Source: Apostichopus japonicus (Eukaryota; Echinodermata; Holothuroidea; Aspidochirotida; Stichopodidae). From it: a DNA stretch of 64,000 bases. The stretch spans positions 31,002,554 through 31,066,553 of the forward strand of contig NC_092562.1 in NCBI RefSeq assembly GCF_037975245.1, given 5' to 3'. The notes beneath the pieces were generated by a model. It ran no database searches. It worked only from the letters and a program-made list of their open reading frames with translations, and was not told the DNA's origin. Shown here in pieces: positions 1-11,699 of the stretch (position 1 is the stretch's first letter; every line of letters starts with the position of its first letter). The position numbers and the translations under genes are program-made.

Positions 1-29
1 TACTTTTCATGGAACTGTTTCTTTCTTAG

Positions 30-1327
30 TGGCAGATAACTTGGCCGCTCATGATTTAGGTGGATTTCAAACACATTTCAATCATGGGAGGATATGTAGA
101 TTTTGTAATGTAATTAAAGCTGATCAGAAGAATCATTTTCGATCTGATAATTTGCAAATGAGAACCAAAGAAGCATATGAACTGCAAGCAGTTGCAGTAC
201 AGACCAACCCTGCCCTTTTTACACTATATGGAATCAAGCAGTCTTCTTGCCTCAATGAATTACAGTTTTTTCATGTTGTGGAAGGCAGTCCACCAGACAT
301 TGCCCATGATCTATTTGAAGGGGTAATCCCTGAAGTCATTGCAGAGGTTGTCAAGTATTGTGTTACTCAACAATTTTTTACATTAAGTGATCTTAATGAA
401 CAGATAAAAAAATTTCCTTATGAAGGTTCTGATTGCACTAATAAACCTTCTTTGATGTCTGACAAGATTCAGACTTTTAAAGTTAAGCAAACTGCCTGTC
501 AAGCTCTGTGTCTCTGTCGTTTGTTACCTTTAATGGTCGGTTCTTTCATTCCCCAAGATAGTAAGGAATGGCAAGTATTATTGAAATTGTTAGATGTCGT
601 ACAGTATTGCATGTCAAAGAAAGTGACTAGGGCATTGACAATATTTTTAGCTGATCTAATTGAGGAATTTTTGACAATGTATTTTGAAGCGTTTCCACAT
701 GTATCAATGAAACCCAAAGCACACTACTTGGTTCATTACCCTGAAATGCTGTTGCAATATGGCCCACTCATCAACACATGGACATTGAGGTTTGAAGGGA
801 AGCACAATTACTTTAAAGAAATAGCTAGAACTTCAAAGAATCGAAAAAATGTGTGCAAAACTCTTGCTACCCGTCATGAGTATATGCAAGCCACCTATCA
901 TGGATCCCAAAACTTCCTCACAGAAGATGCTCTAACTCACTCCAAGGGTGATCTGTACCCTGTCCGGCTTTTGCCACAAACAGTACAAGCGCATGTATTG
1001 CTTTTAGTTGGTGGTAATGAATCTGTGTATTCTGTTGGTAAAGTTTGTTACAATGGTTCATTCTATTCCAAAGGCTTAGCCGTTGCTGTTGAAGAAGGGA
1101 GTTTCGGAAAAATTGACATGTGTTTCCTTATAACTGATGAGGTGTTTTTATTGTGCGGCATGAGTGAAAGAGTACAGTATATTTCTCATGTTCATGCTTT
1201 TAATGTATGTTTTGGCTGCAAGTTTGTGTTTAAGAAATGTTCAGATCTTTTTGATTCTTACCCACTTGGGGTATATCAGACTAGAAACATGGAGCTTATA
1301 ACACTGAGGCATAATTTTGTACTTTAG
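30..1327 (+). CDS. Last exon of a CACTA/EnSpm-like transposase-related protein (5' partial)
   Basis: An open frame of about 432 codons ends at TAG 1325-1327. Its first codon in the window is GTG, made partly from the AG of a good splice acceptor (CTTTCTTAG, AG at 28-29), so coding starts further upstream, outside the window. Visible features are a Cys-x2-Cys near residue 24 (CRFC), the motif PPDIAHDLFEG near residue 90, a helical block with RLLPLMVG near residue 165, and KPKAHYLVHYPEML followed by GPLINTWTLRFEGKHNYFK near residues 230-265. The order of an M/HDLxEG-type motif, an LLP block and an xPKxHxxxHxP...GPxxxxWxxRFE block resembles the C-terminal DUF4218-like part of EnSpm/CACTA transposases. 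That assignment is from memory of the family, not a search. The protein could be a live transposase, a remnant, or a domesticated gene. The frame has no internal breaks. Confidence 0.6.
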
Positions 1328-2410
1328 TGTTTCTAAACATAGACCTGAGCAAAACTGCAAACTAAAGCTCTATTAGTTGAGTGTGTGTGATTGCACTTTG
1401 CTTAAACTGAAGTACTACAGTTTTAATTTGTTTACGCATTTTGTATTAAAATGTTTTTGCTAATTTTGTTTTGCTGAGGTTCTTAGTGATATAATCTGTA
1501 TAGATGGAAGATTCTACCACACCTAGTATCCAATTTTTGGTTGTAAGCATCCTGATTGTTAACAAGACCTAACATCATATCCCTACTATCTAATTATCAT
1601 TCAACAAATGGATGGTAGCTAAAAGATTTATCCAATTATACAGCCCCGAATTTCAATAACCAGACAGTTCTAAGTTCATGCTAACAAGTTTTGCATATTT
1701 TATTTAGATTATATTTAGATTATATAATTGAAAAGGTGGTCTCTTCAGCTTTTTAAAAAAGAGGGCACACATGCGTTTGTGTGAAGCAGGTATTCTGTTC
1801 GAGAACATCAATGCTAGTTCCATAAAAATTTGCCCTTATGATCTTCAATGGTAATTTTTATGCGATTGTGAATTTGAAATGCAAGAATTGTTTAAACTTT
1901 TTCCAACTCTGCCTATGCAGATGTTCTGTAGTAGTCCTTGTATTTTATTGCACAGTGTGCAGAACATACAGACATACTTTTGCAAGCGGGTTGGATCGAA
2001 TCTTGGTCAGTTAGTATTTGATTTCGCATTCAGTGCCGTGTTGTTAGTACTATCACGTAAAAAGAGGTCCTTGTATTTTTTTGTGCAGTACATATCATTG
2101 GCATTTGTTTAACTTTGAAGTTCAAGTGTGTTGACTGTTCTTACACAGCAAATGTACTGTAACATCAATTTTATTGCAAGCATAACATAAGTAAAATCGT
2201 TATGTGTCTACTGAAAAGTAAAATACAGTAGTATAGACAGTAATTTCCTTTTCATCAACTTCATTTGAATGGAAAAATATGTGAAATGCACTTGTGACTT
2301 TGAGACTATGCTCAAACATGTTTGATACTGGTGTAAGTGGCGTTAAAAAGACAATTGCTACTTTGTCGCTTTTTTAGAGATGATAACTTTATTTTGGACT
2401 TAATTTTCAG
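1328..2410. other. Spacer between the transposase-like exon and the PB1 gene
   Basis: AT-rich DNA of about 1.1 kb with no supported coding. The first exon or promoter of the downstream PB1 gene may lie here, because its first visible exon opens with a splice acceptor. A second possible acceptor (TTTTTAG) lies just before 2380. Confidence 0.4.
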
Positions 2411-2709
2411 TCACAAATTTCTACTCATATTTGGACCAAATAACAAAAAAGTTGAGATTGAATCCAATGACGTAGGGGCATCAAAGTCAGAACTTCATGC
2501 TGCTGCAGTGAAAACTTTTGGTTTGGGTGGATCAGAATTGATTCTTCAACTCTATGATAGAGATTTCAGTGACTATGTTGACATTGAAGATGGTGAGTTG
2601 TTCTATGGGCCTGCCAAACTGAGAGTTGTTAAAGGACAAGAGCAACCTGCCACTTTTCCAGTTACAATTAATAATGCAGAAGTATAAATGCAGAAATTAG
2701 TGACAGTGG
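2411..2709 (+). CDS. PB1-like domain exon
   Basis: The acceptor TTTTCAG ends at 2410, and the strong donor GG|GTAAGT follows 2709. The reading HKFLLIFGP...KKVEIES through YVDIEDGELFYGPAKLRVV is a PB1/CAD-like ubiquitin fold, with a basic N-terminal strand and an acidic D-x-ED-GE stretch. The frame hits TAA at 2685-2687, eight codons before the donor. One extra base near 2684 would continue as INAEISDSG and join the next exon in phase (GG|A). Confidence 0.6.
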
Positions 2710-3536
2710 GTAAGTTCATTTTGATATACCTTTTGTGTTTATGTAGAATAAACAACAATGATTGTTTTTGGTAACATCTTATTCAATTATTGTCAATATT
2801 TGTGCAATAAATTTACTTTCTTTCTGTAATATTTAGCTTTTACTGTCGACAATAGATTCTACATACTTTGTTAATTATGTATTTGTATTTGTTAATTTCA
2901 TCTCATAATTTACATGTATCTACAGTAGAAAAGGTACAGTTGAGACATATCCCTTTTGAAGTGACCGCTCCAAAGGTTACACATTCAGTTATTTTTGATG
3001 TGTAACAGCCTACTGTATGAAGGCAGTGAAGCACTATTTAATTTTCAACATCATTGTATCTTATATGGAGATGGCCCACCAACTGCATACTTTGAGCTGA
3101 TTTAATTTTTTGGGCTGGGTGTGATGTGTGAGTGGAGGGCATGGGCAAACGTGAAAATGATCCATGAGACATTGCACATCTATATGCCATATAGGATTCA
3201 AACATGGCAGATGTTCAGATTTCCATTAACCTCACTTTTAACATCCTAAATAATGCAATGAAGCTTCCTATGACAGAAAATCTCTTCCCACACACTACTT
3301 GTTTCTACATTGACTCCCAATGCAATTACATTTGTATATCAATGAAAAATGGGGCAAAATGTAATTAAGATGTATGTAGTTGATATTGTCTGTATGTACA
3401 CAAAGTTATCACATTTCCAAATAGAAGCATCTGTTTGGTCAAAAGTCCAATCGTTGAAAAGATGTGTATGGTAAGTAACACTTTTTAGCTGTTAGCCATC
3501 TCAACCTTACAGTATTACTGCTCTATCATTTCACAG
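2710..3536 (+). other. Intron of the PB1-like gene
   Basis: Bounded by GTAAGT and a pyrimidine-containing acceptor. I see no coding or recognisable repeat in it. Confidence 0.5.
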
Positions 3537-3926
3537 ATCCACAGTATCTCAACTTGACTATACAGCCGGCAGTGACTTCTTACGTGACAATTCTGACTTT
3601 TCGCTGTTAACGCCGAACTCGCCATCTCCACCACCAACACCAAATGCATATTCAACCCCAGTCTCAATCGAACAGCCTTCCACTTCTTCCAGTGCTGATG
3701 ACCCACCATCCTTACCTGCTGCACCCTTAACTTCTTCCCTTGTGTCTCCCCATCCTACTTCACCTGTGTCATTTCATTCTGGATGGATAACTAAATTTCA
3801 GATCCCAGTACAACCTCCAACAATAGAATCTAAGCTCAAAAGTGGTGGATACACCATGAACGTAGCAGAGAGGAGCCTCTTTTTGGACAGCATTTATAAA
3901 GAGGTTACAGAAAAGTATGGTATCTA
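3537..3926 (+). CDS. Ser/Pro-rich linker exon
   Basis: The acceptor TTTCACAG ends at 3536 and the donor TA|GTAAGT follows 3926. The exon enters in phase 2 and encodes a low-complexity Ser/Thr/Pro linker (NSPSPPPTPNAYSTPVS) that ends in a conserved-looking KFQIP...VAERSLFLDSIYKEVTEKYG. In the same frame the codon over the junction would be TAA, so this junction is one of the breaks. Confidence 0.55.
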
Positions 3927-4679
3927 GTAAGTACACTGCATTCCTTTTGTTCCTTTATGGTACCCTTCAAATTCATGACTATTTCTGCATACATTTATCT
4001 CCTACAGTAGTACAGTACATGTATATTTTTCACATGTTAAAAAATATGGGTAAATTTCCTGCTAATTAAAGCAAATTGGTTTTATACAAATACATGCCAA
4101 AGGTCCGATTGTTTGGTGTTAACCCTCTAATGCCCTCTGTAGCAAATATGCCTCCCAGATGTGCTTGTTGTTAAATGGTTAATCCTCAGAAAATGCCAGT
4201 TGGTAATCTGAAGGTAATATTTCCATTTTTCTGACAAAGCAATATTAAAAGCCTTAGGGAGTGTTCAACAAATCTTGTTACTGCTCTGTCAGGGCCAGCA
4301 ACAATTTTGTCCAATGAAATAATGTTTTGCAGCTTAGTCTTAAATACAACAAGCATATCATTCATATCATATCACTGATATCATATGGCAGTCACAGTGC
4401 TTGCACATAAGGCATACTGAATGAGATCATTTATACTCTCACTAGTCCTTGAAGTTGCAATTAATTTGGATTAAATGTAATTAAAGTAAAGAGTTTTGTT
4501 ACTTCTGAACCTTATCTCTATAAACATTTTACATATAATATTTAAGAATGAAGGAATATTTTTTTCTATGATTTGGAAAGCATTCATTCAAAAATGTAGA
4601 TTTTGGCATTGTTATCAATACATACTATTTTGTGGCTGGAAATACTGTATTATACCTGAGTATCCATATATCAATTTTT

Positions 4680-5932
4680 GGTTCCTTGCTTTAGCAAAAG
4701 GAACCTATGCAGTCAGGTTGGCGTGTGTCTGTGTGTATGTATGTGTGTGTGCATCTGTGACACTTGCTTGGGTACGCTCTATCTCAATAAGGGAAAATTG
4801 GAGTAAGGCCAAACTTGGACTATAGATCCGTCATATGGAGAAGGTGTGCCCTATTGTTTTTGGTGCCCACAAAGGTCAGTTATGGTCCAAAAAACAAAAA
4901 TATTAAAACTGCAATGACGCCCAGTGCCAATGTGCGACAAGGTTGATATTTTGGGACAAGTTGTGAACTGGTTAGGGGAACATTTGGAAACTTAACATTC
5001 ATGTGATCCAAGGTCACCGAAGGTCAATTAATGATAAAAAACTAGTATTTTTGCGATCACTTGAGAACGAATTGTCTGTTAGGGTTTGGGAGTTGCTTCA
5101 ATGTAATCCAATTGTCAACCCGCATCTGGGTGACCCTTGACCTCAATTTGACCGCTGGTGACCTTGAAGTACCTTGTGATCATAAAAAGTACCTTGTGAT
5201 CATAAATGTCAATTGGTTGAACCCTGTGTGACCTTGGTGTGCGAAGTTATACAAGGTCAAAGTAAATTTTCAGACATTTAATGCAATAACTCCCAGTGCC
5301 AAGGTGTGTCAGGGTTGATATTTTGGGACAAGTTGGAAATGGTATAGGGGTATATTTTCAAAATTGATGGTCATGTGATCCAAGGTCACCAAAGGTCAAT
5401 TAATTTTAAGAAACTGCTATTTGGGCAAAGAAAAAATTGTTTGAATTTTTATAGTTTTGATGGTATATTCACGTGTCACCAATAAAAAATGTCCATTGGT
5501 TGACCCCCGGGTGACCTTTGTGTGTGAAGTTATGTATACAAGTTCACAGTTAATTTTTTGAAATACAATGCAATAAACTCCCAATGCCAAGGTGTGACAT
5601 GGTTGATATTTTGGGACAAGTTGTGAATGGGTGGTGGAACAATTTCAAACTTAACAGTCATGTGATTTGAGGTCACCAATGTTATCATATCTGTTGACCA
5701 GCTTGTAGGTGACCCTATATTTCTTAGATTTTCGATGCCATATTCAGATCTCAAAGTGCTTTCCGTTCAAAAATCTGATCACAATTTGTGATCACAAAAG
5801 TGTTGGCTATAGTGTTGGTTACTTTATGGGTACATGTAGGACCACAATTACTTATTGAGTATATAGACTATTTGAGCCCAATCTTGCTTGATAATATTAT
5901 GTGTATTGTCATAGACCCCTATGCAAGGAACC
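4680..5932. repeat. GGTTCC-ended repeat element with internal tandem copies
   Basis: The element begins with GGTTCCTTGC (4680-4689) and ends with its inverse GCAAGGAACC (5923-5932). Inside are three diverged copies of a block starting near 4905, 5275 and 5565 that contains TTGATATTTTGGGACAAGTT and ATGTGATCCAAGGTCACC. A GT-rich stretch lies at 4721-4760. Reverse-oriented relatives occur at 51,372-51,636 and 61,370-61,640. It lies in an intron of the PB1-like gene. The superfamily is not clear to me. Confidence 0.6.
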
Positions 5933-6423
5933 ACAATGCCCTTGGGCTCTTGTTTTACTGTACTTTCTTTGGCTGTCATGTTAAAAAAAAAAGGGAAAAC
6001 AAATTTTCCTCTCTCACTCATGAGATTTTTCAATCTAAGAATTTTACAGGAAACAATTTTTTTTTGCATGGCCGAGGGTAATGTGTATTGAGTGTGTGAA
6101 ATATTGTGTTTAACAAAACTGTTTGGATTGAAGTAGAAAAATAACTACTCTTTAAATTAATGTCAACATGTACAAAACTTATCAGAAGCAGAATGATATA
6201 CTGCAGTGAAGTTTGAACTTAACTCACAACATAAACTGCAGAGTTGATTAGGTTGCTTGAAACATTTCTTAATCCTCTTAGTTTTTGAATCTATATAAGT
6301 TTTACTGTTCAACAGTGTGTAAGCTAAGAGATATTTTACTGTTAGTTTGTACATTGTCCGTGTAACCTTTATTTTTTTCTATCCTAATCCTCACAATTTT
6401 CCTTTTACAATTCTTTCTTCCAG

Positions 6424-6806
6424 ATGCTGTGGAAGCATAGGCTGCAATATAAGTTTCAGAACTTCAGAAAGCGGGTGGCATTTGAAATTGCGGCTGTGCA
6501 AAAAAAAAGAAATTAAAAGTAGCAAGGAAACCAAAGTCCGCACCAGAATCACCAGCAGCACCACCTCAATGGGGTATGAAAAACTATCTCCCGAACCGCC
6601 CTGAAACAGAAGACGATGCATCCATTGATGGACACATTTGTTGGCTTCAGGATGAAAAACGTAAAAGGCAGCCAGACTTTCGAGGAGTAAGTCAGTCAAT
6701 GGCACTGACGTTGGCTGACAGAAGGACGTGGATTATTTCTTCCCCCCAGACTCCATCCCTCGCAGATATCAAGAGCAAGTACCCATGGTTATTTGATGAC
6801 ATCCAA
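6424..6806 (+). CDS. Basic-region exon with A9 frameshift
   Basis: The acceptor CTTCTTCCAG ends at 6423 and the donor CAA|GTGAGT follows 6806. It reads MLWKHRLQYKFQNFRKRVAF up to VQKK, then changes frame in an A9 run (about 6500-6508) before continuing as LKVARKPKSAPESPAAPPQW and RETWIISSP-like sequence to YPWLFDDIQ. Ten A residues instead of nine would keep one frame. Confidence 0.55.
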
Positions 6807-7747
6807 GTGAGTATATCTTGTTTAGTTAGTTTAGTAAGGATAAATGTCAATTTGTGTTTCAAAGAAATTTCCTGAAAGTGCTAACATGACATCACAGATG
6901 TTGCCAATCTACCTTGTGGTTTTCCTAAATGAAAAGTCCTAAAAAGTTTGTAACTTTTAAACAGAATAAGATATTGACACAGTTTCTTTTTAAATGTTCC
7001 CTGTCTTAAATTTAAATTTATGAAAATAAATGGGAATATTCCTTTTATTAAGAGGTCTTAATCATGCCAATTAACACATCCATTTTTTGATGCATATGCA
7101 CTGTGTTATATTCATTTGCATATGTAGCCAACTAGTGAGTGAAAAGTGTTATGTGGGAACATTGTCACACACTATCTAAATGGGAGCCTGGGTCTTAGAC
7201 CGTGCGGAAAGATAGCTTTCTTACAAAAAAAAATTGTCTGTTAAGTGTGTTGGTTCTAACTTGCCAATAGATTTCTGGCCCTGTCTAAATAATGCAGTAC
7301 TTCACTTAAAATATTTCCAAAAAATATCTTTTGTTAAAATTGAGTGTATTATTTGATATGCAAATTAATGGAAATGGTTGGGATTGTTTGCCAAGTATTG
7401 GGACAAATATTGGAAACTGCAGGAATGTAGGGTAAACCATTTCTTGTTAGTGTTACTTAAAAAAACAACCAACTCCGCAAAAGATGGAAAAAATTGGTGT
7501 TATCTGTGTTATTTTTCGAGTGCCAGTGGGTGTTTACATTTCCTGCACAGCAACATGTTATAATCAAGAAGGCCATCATTTCCAACCATTGCATCAACAT
7601 TCATTGCTTCAGTCCACTCAACTGAAATGGGTACCAGAGGGGTTAGCTATATTTTGTTCATGTATCAATACCAATTGGGGGGAACATTTAGGAAGTGTTG
7701 CAATTTTAGTATGTTGCTGTATCTTAAAATCAACCATTTTCTTTTAG
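6807..7747 (+). other. Intron of the PB1-like gene
   Basis: GTGAGT at the left and CTTTTAG at the right. Ordinary AT-rich sequence; nothing recognised. Confidence 0.4.
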
Positions 7748-7931
7748 CTTTTGACAGAGATGAATCGCATACAGGATGGAGAGGTTACTTTTTTTAATTC
7801 GCTCCGTGCTGGCCTGGGAAGATATGCGTCTGGACTCATCAAGGCCTGCAAAGGAAAGAGAGCACCACATGCTTTTTTCATGGAGGCTACCACTGAAATG
7901 GAAGGATTTCGTGAAGAGCAGAAGATAAAAG
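7748..7931 (+). CDS. Middle-domain exon
   Basis: Phase 0 in and phase 1 out, 184 bp, acceptor TTCTTTTAG. It reads LLTEMNRIQDGEVTFFNSLR to EMEGFREEQKIK. The phase fits both neighbouring exons. Confidence 0.6.
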
Positions 7932-8881
7932 GTATTGTAAATAAACAATAAATTCTTCCTTTAACAGTTACATGACACTTTGCTCTGTTCATTTCCCCCT
8001 TTGCTGCAGTGACCTGTCTGTAAGGCCTGTTTTGGTGTTGATGTCCATGTCCATGTTTGTGGTGATGATATATTAACATTAAGGGAACAAGATCAACAAT
8101 GCTTAATTAAATTTGGATGGCTTGGTTATATATATAAAAAAAAGGAAAAACATTTCATAGTTCTCTTGTACAGTTGAAGTCTAACAGTGAATTAAAAAAA
8201 AAAACAGTATCTGAAAATATTCAGGGTAAAATAGAGCTGTAGCAGATTAGTGTTCATCTGAAACGTTTGTAACTGCACTAAATAAATATATATAAAGACA
8301 ATGGGCACTCGGTAGAGCGCATACCTCCGCCTATGGTCACAAATGCTTGTTAATGAGATTCCTGAAGAGACAAAGGAGATCCACAGAACAAAGGGTTCTA
8401 CGCCTCAAAGTAATTAGCACAGTAGAATTAAAAGGGTAAATAGAGGAAGAGACAATTGGGTAGTTTCATTTTTGTTATTTGCAGTTTCAGAAAGTAAGTG
8501 CCCTTTTGTAACAGCTGCCCCCTCCTGCCTTCTCGGAAAGCTCCCGGCGCCCCCTGGATGACAATGGGCCTAGTAATCGTTCCAGTGACTGATTGTATGG
8601 AATACTTGGTTACTAAACGCAGTGTAACACGCTGAATTTCTGATTTTTTTCTTGAGTGTAAACATTTAGTAACTCTACTAAATGTTCACAGCTCTACAAA
8701 ATGAATTACAAAATCTCTTCCAAAACAAAGTGATAATCAGGTTTGTGGCATTGTTATGATATTTGGTGTTGGTATAACTGGTTATTCTGTTACAATTGAT
8801 AGATTTAACATATGATTTTTTAAAGCCAGGTTTCAACAATCACTTTTCTTTTCCAATCACTTTTCTCTTTTACTATTGCAG
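7932..8881 (+). other. Intron with a possible SINE trace
   Basis: Mostly plain AT-rich DNA. At 8296-8340, GGGCACTCGGTAGAGCGCAT resembles a tRNA-type A box, but I find no convincing B box, so this is at most a SINE trace. Confidence 0.3.
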
Positions 8882-8997
8882 ACACATCAAACAAAGCTGC
8901 TTTCCTGGCAATCCCTGGTCTCCTGCAAGAGGATATTTCTCTAATTCTGGTTCCAGCATGCTCAGAGGCAAGAAATTTTTCAGTTTCTTTTGCAAGT
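8882..8997 (+). CDS. AFLAIPGLLQED exon
   Basis: The acceptor ATTGCAG ends at 8881. With G from the previous exon it reads DTSNKAAFLAIPGLLQEDIS and then LILVPACSEARNFS. The 3' end is uncertain: the only phase-0 donor is a weak AGT|GTGTGC near 8997. Confidence 0.45.
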
Positions 8998-10020
8998 GTG
9001 TGCTTCTTAATACCACCCCTTATTTCTTTGGTTACTATTAGTTAACCAATTTGATGTATATTAAACTTGCACAGCTTCACCTTTTTGTAAAATTATATGA
9101 CTTTTAAAACTGGATGAGGGGAAAGCGTAAAGAATCAAACTGTGAAGAAGAAAAAGCAAGGAACTGATTATCCTGATAAGTAGCAATAAAAGGTTCACTT
9201 ACTGTCTCGGAGCTTCTTTAAGAGTTCTTTTTGCAGTAGTTGACAAACAGCTCAAATATATGAGTCATGAGCAAACATTTTAAGAGACATATCTGCATTT
9301 AAAATGTGCAGTACCTACAAGTGCACTTTACCAGATAATTTTATCTATCAATGGTTTAGGTATAGCTTAGGTTTTGCCATCAGAGTGCCTATTATTTCAA
9401 GTACCAATTACTCCGAACACGGACGCATCCACTTGTAAAGAATACTTACAGTGATTACATGTTACATAACACATGTTGAAAATCAAAAATTATTAAATGA
9501 ATTTAGGTACTATGGCACCAATGCAATCATTCATCAGATCATGGTGGAAAATAAAATTAATACAAAAAATAAAATCACAAAATGTCCATCCATAATGTAC
9601 ATATGTAGACAGAATCAACTAAAATTTCCTGTTTTTCTTTTAAAGTTACCCTTTTGCCATCAGTCCTTTGATTAAAGCAATTCTTGTACATGACACCAAA
9701 ATGTCAAATTGAACAGTGCTGCATAATAGGAGGCTTTGTTTTTCAGGGGGTTGAGCCCCCTTCTAAAATAGAATAAATACGCAAAATAATTGATGATATC
9801 AATAGCTGGGCCCCCTTTGTTGGAATTGAGAGTCTCCCCGTACTCTTGGTTTACTTTTACTACTGAGTTGATCTGTTAAGTGATGACAACATAAAGTTTT
9901 TTTTAAATGTACCCATTTGGCATGTTTTCAAAGATAAAATATTCAACAGTCTCTCTCCTCCCAAATTTCAAGTCTTTAACATGTTTACTTACATGTGATT
10001 TTTTTGCTCTAAATTTGCAG
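8998..10020 (+). other. Intron of the PB1-like gene
   Basis: AT-rich, no coding or repeat recognised. It ends in the T-rich acceptor TTTTTTTGCTCTAAATTTGCAG. Confidence 0.35.
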
Positions 10021-10311
10021 ACTAGTAATCCAGTATACATCAAGATGGATGGAGACACTCCTGGGATAACCACATCCTTTAAGTTGATGGCAGACGGTAT
10101 GGTGATCAACTCTACTGACAATGTTATGAAGGCCATCGCATGCTGGATTTCCTCTTTTTATGTTTTCAACTTTTTTTACCCTTCCTCCATCTCCAAAAGT
10201 CTGTGTTTCATACAGAGGGTAATCCTTAATATTTATGATGGAGTGCCAGTACCTAGATTTATCATTTCTTTAACAAATAAACTGGCCAACTTTTCCCAAC
10301 AATGTAAGTGA
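10021..10311 (+). CDS. C-terminal exon of the PB1/SAMD3-like gene
   Basis: The acceptor AATTTGCAG ends at 10020. The frame reads TSNPVYIKMDGDTPGITTSF, then FYVFNFFYPSSISKS and GVPVPRFIISLTNKL, and stops at TGA 10309-10311. The last codons contain CAAT|GTAAGT, a strong donor, so the frame may instead be spliced to a further exon that I did not find. Confidence 0.55.
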   Translation, partial: TSNPVYIKMDGDTPGITTSFKLMADGMVINSTDNVMKAIACWISSFYVFNFFYPSSISKSLCFIQRVILNIYDGVPVPRFIISLTNKLANFSQQCK

Positions 10312-11200
10312 CTTCAATATACCTGTGCATGTCCTTACACCCTAGCACAACCTTCCTGATGTGACATCTTAAGTGAAGATTCCAATAAGAGTGTTTTGCT
10401 TTTTCTACTATCAAAGGGGTAGTTCTTTTTCTGGTTGCCATTAGCCAGTGGTGGAAAAAAAGTTAGTAATTTCTTGGGTAACATGTTCACAATTCCATAA
10501 AAAAAATTCCTTGCAAATGTCACAAGAAAGGTCTGAGAAAATTGACAAAATGAAAATTGTTGGTGGAACTGGTCATTCTCTATTGTAATGTTAACATACC
10601 TAACTTTACTTTACGAAGCTGATACGGTCCTTTTCATATCAGCTGTCAGATACTCAATTTAATATTCCATATATCCTTCAAAACATCATTTTCAATCGAT
10701 TAGTTTTAGGATAAGAGTTTGTTTGCATCAGTTTATGTTCAGTTGGCAGTCAGTCAAGTTATGAACAGGAGCATAGCCAGGGTGGAGGGGGGGGGGGGTG
10801 CCATACTCCCCAACTGTGTTTGTTGGCAAGTTTGACATATGTCGGCAAATGGATAAGGGAATGGATAATGGTAAAAAGGAAAATGGATGGTCCTGCCCCT
10901 TATTTTTGCCATCTTTCATTAAATTGTTGGGACTCTGTCTGGAAATCCCCCCCCCCCAAACTCTTTCGTTACACCCTTGTTGATAAGTGATAATATTATG
11001 GAAACATAGGCAACTTCAGTTTCCTTTTTTCAGTTTCCGAGGTTGTGATTACGTAGCCAGCTATGGGCTTGCTTCCAAAATTTAATCCTTGCATCAAAGT
11101 TCCTAATAGTTTTGAAACAAACATTTTTTTCCACCCTCACATTTTTCTATTTATTAGTAGCATTGTTGAGAACTTGTTTATTATGTTAACTTTTTTTTTT
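10312..11200. other. Intergenic DNA
   Basis: No gene seen. There is a G run of about 13 near 10,786 and a C run of about 10 near 10,949, inside a GGATAAGGGAATGGATAATGG-like low-complexity stretch. Confidence 0.4.
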
Positions 11201-11237
11201 ATATTTGTTAGACAGACATTCTTTTTTTTCCTTATGT

Positions 11238-11555
11238 AGATATTTGAACCAAGATATTCAAAGCAAGTCCTTTCTTACATTCTTTGTCATAGTCATTGAT
11301 GCTGTCGGTGCTGCCTTGCCAAACATAAGTGTTTCTTAAGCCAAATACATTATAAGTCATTCATTTTATTATTTTTTTATTTATTGAAGTGAAGATATTT
11401 AAACCAAGGTATTCCTACCAATTCTTTCAAATGTTAATACACATATTGTTTTCTCCTTATATTCATTGTCATATACATACATACAAACATGCTAAACACA
11501 GCCTTGCCAAACATAAGTATTTCTTAAGTCAAATAAAGTAATTAAAGTTAGTGAT
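11238..11555. repeat. Diverged direct duplication
   Basis: Two copies of a block of about 150 bp (from about 11,238 and about 11,393). Each starts with GATATTT(G/A)AACCAAG(A/G)TATTC and ends with CTTGCCAAACATAAGT(G/A)TTTC. Confidence 0.5.
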
Positions 11556-11699
11556 TAATGCTGCCTTGCCTGCCTTACTACTGTATCGTTTTCAACCTCT
11601 ATGAACGCCAGCTTTTGTAGAAATCAAAAGTTGTATCAGAAATAAACATTGCCAACGTACACATTATTTGTGTTTCTTCTACTATCTTTTCTCTCAGTG

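Larger units (their letters stand above)
2411..10311 (+). pseudogene. PB1-domain / SAMD3-like multi-exon gene with frame breaks
   Basis: Six exons can be followed on the plus strand: 2411-2709, 3537-3926, 6424-6806, 7748-7931, 8882 to about 8997, and 10021-10311. Together they resemble the large invertebrate and fish family annotated as sterile alpha motif domain-containing protein 3-like: an N-terminal PB1-like ubiquitin fold, a Ser/Pro linker, a basic LQYKFQNFRKR segment, a middle domain, and a C-terminal block ending near FYVFNFFYPSSISKS. Function is unknown. No SAM domain was recognised. Three places do not read through: a stop at 2685-2687 just before a strong donor, a TA/A junction between exons 2 and 3 that makes a stop, and a one-base deficit in an A9 run near 6500. 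Each is repaired by one extra base, so this is either a decaying copy or a copy with assembly indels. It follows the transposase-like gene in the same orientation. Confidence 0.55.

Noticed and set aside
29-31. GTG as the start codon of the first protein
   Set aside because: The G is the last base of a splice acceptor, and the protein clearly continues upstream.
2337-2410. GTG-started N-terminal extension of the PB1 frame
   Set aside because: A good acceptor at 2409-2410 separates it from the PB1 exon, and the extension has no family-like sequence.
10741-10985. DNA transposon bounded by G and C runs
   Set aside because: GAGCATAGCCAGGG near the G run recalls hAT ends, but no matching inverted end or target duplication was found.
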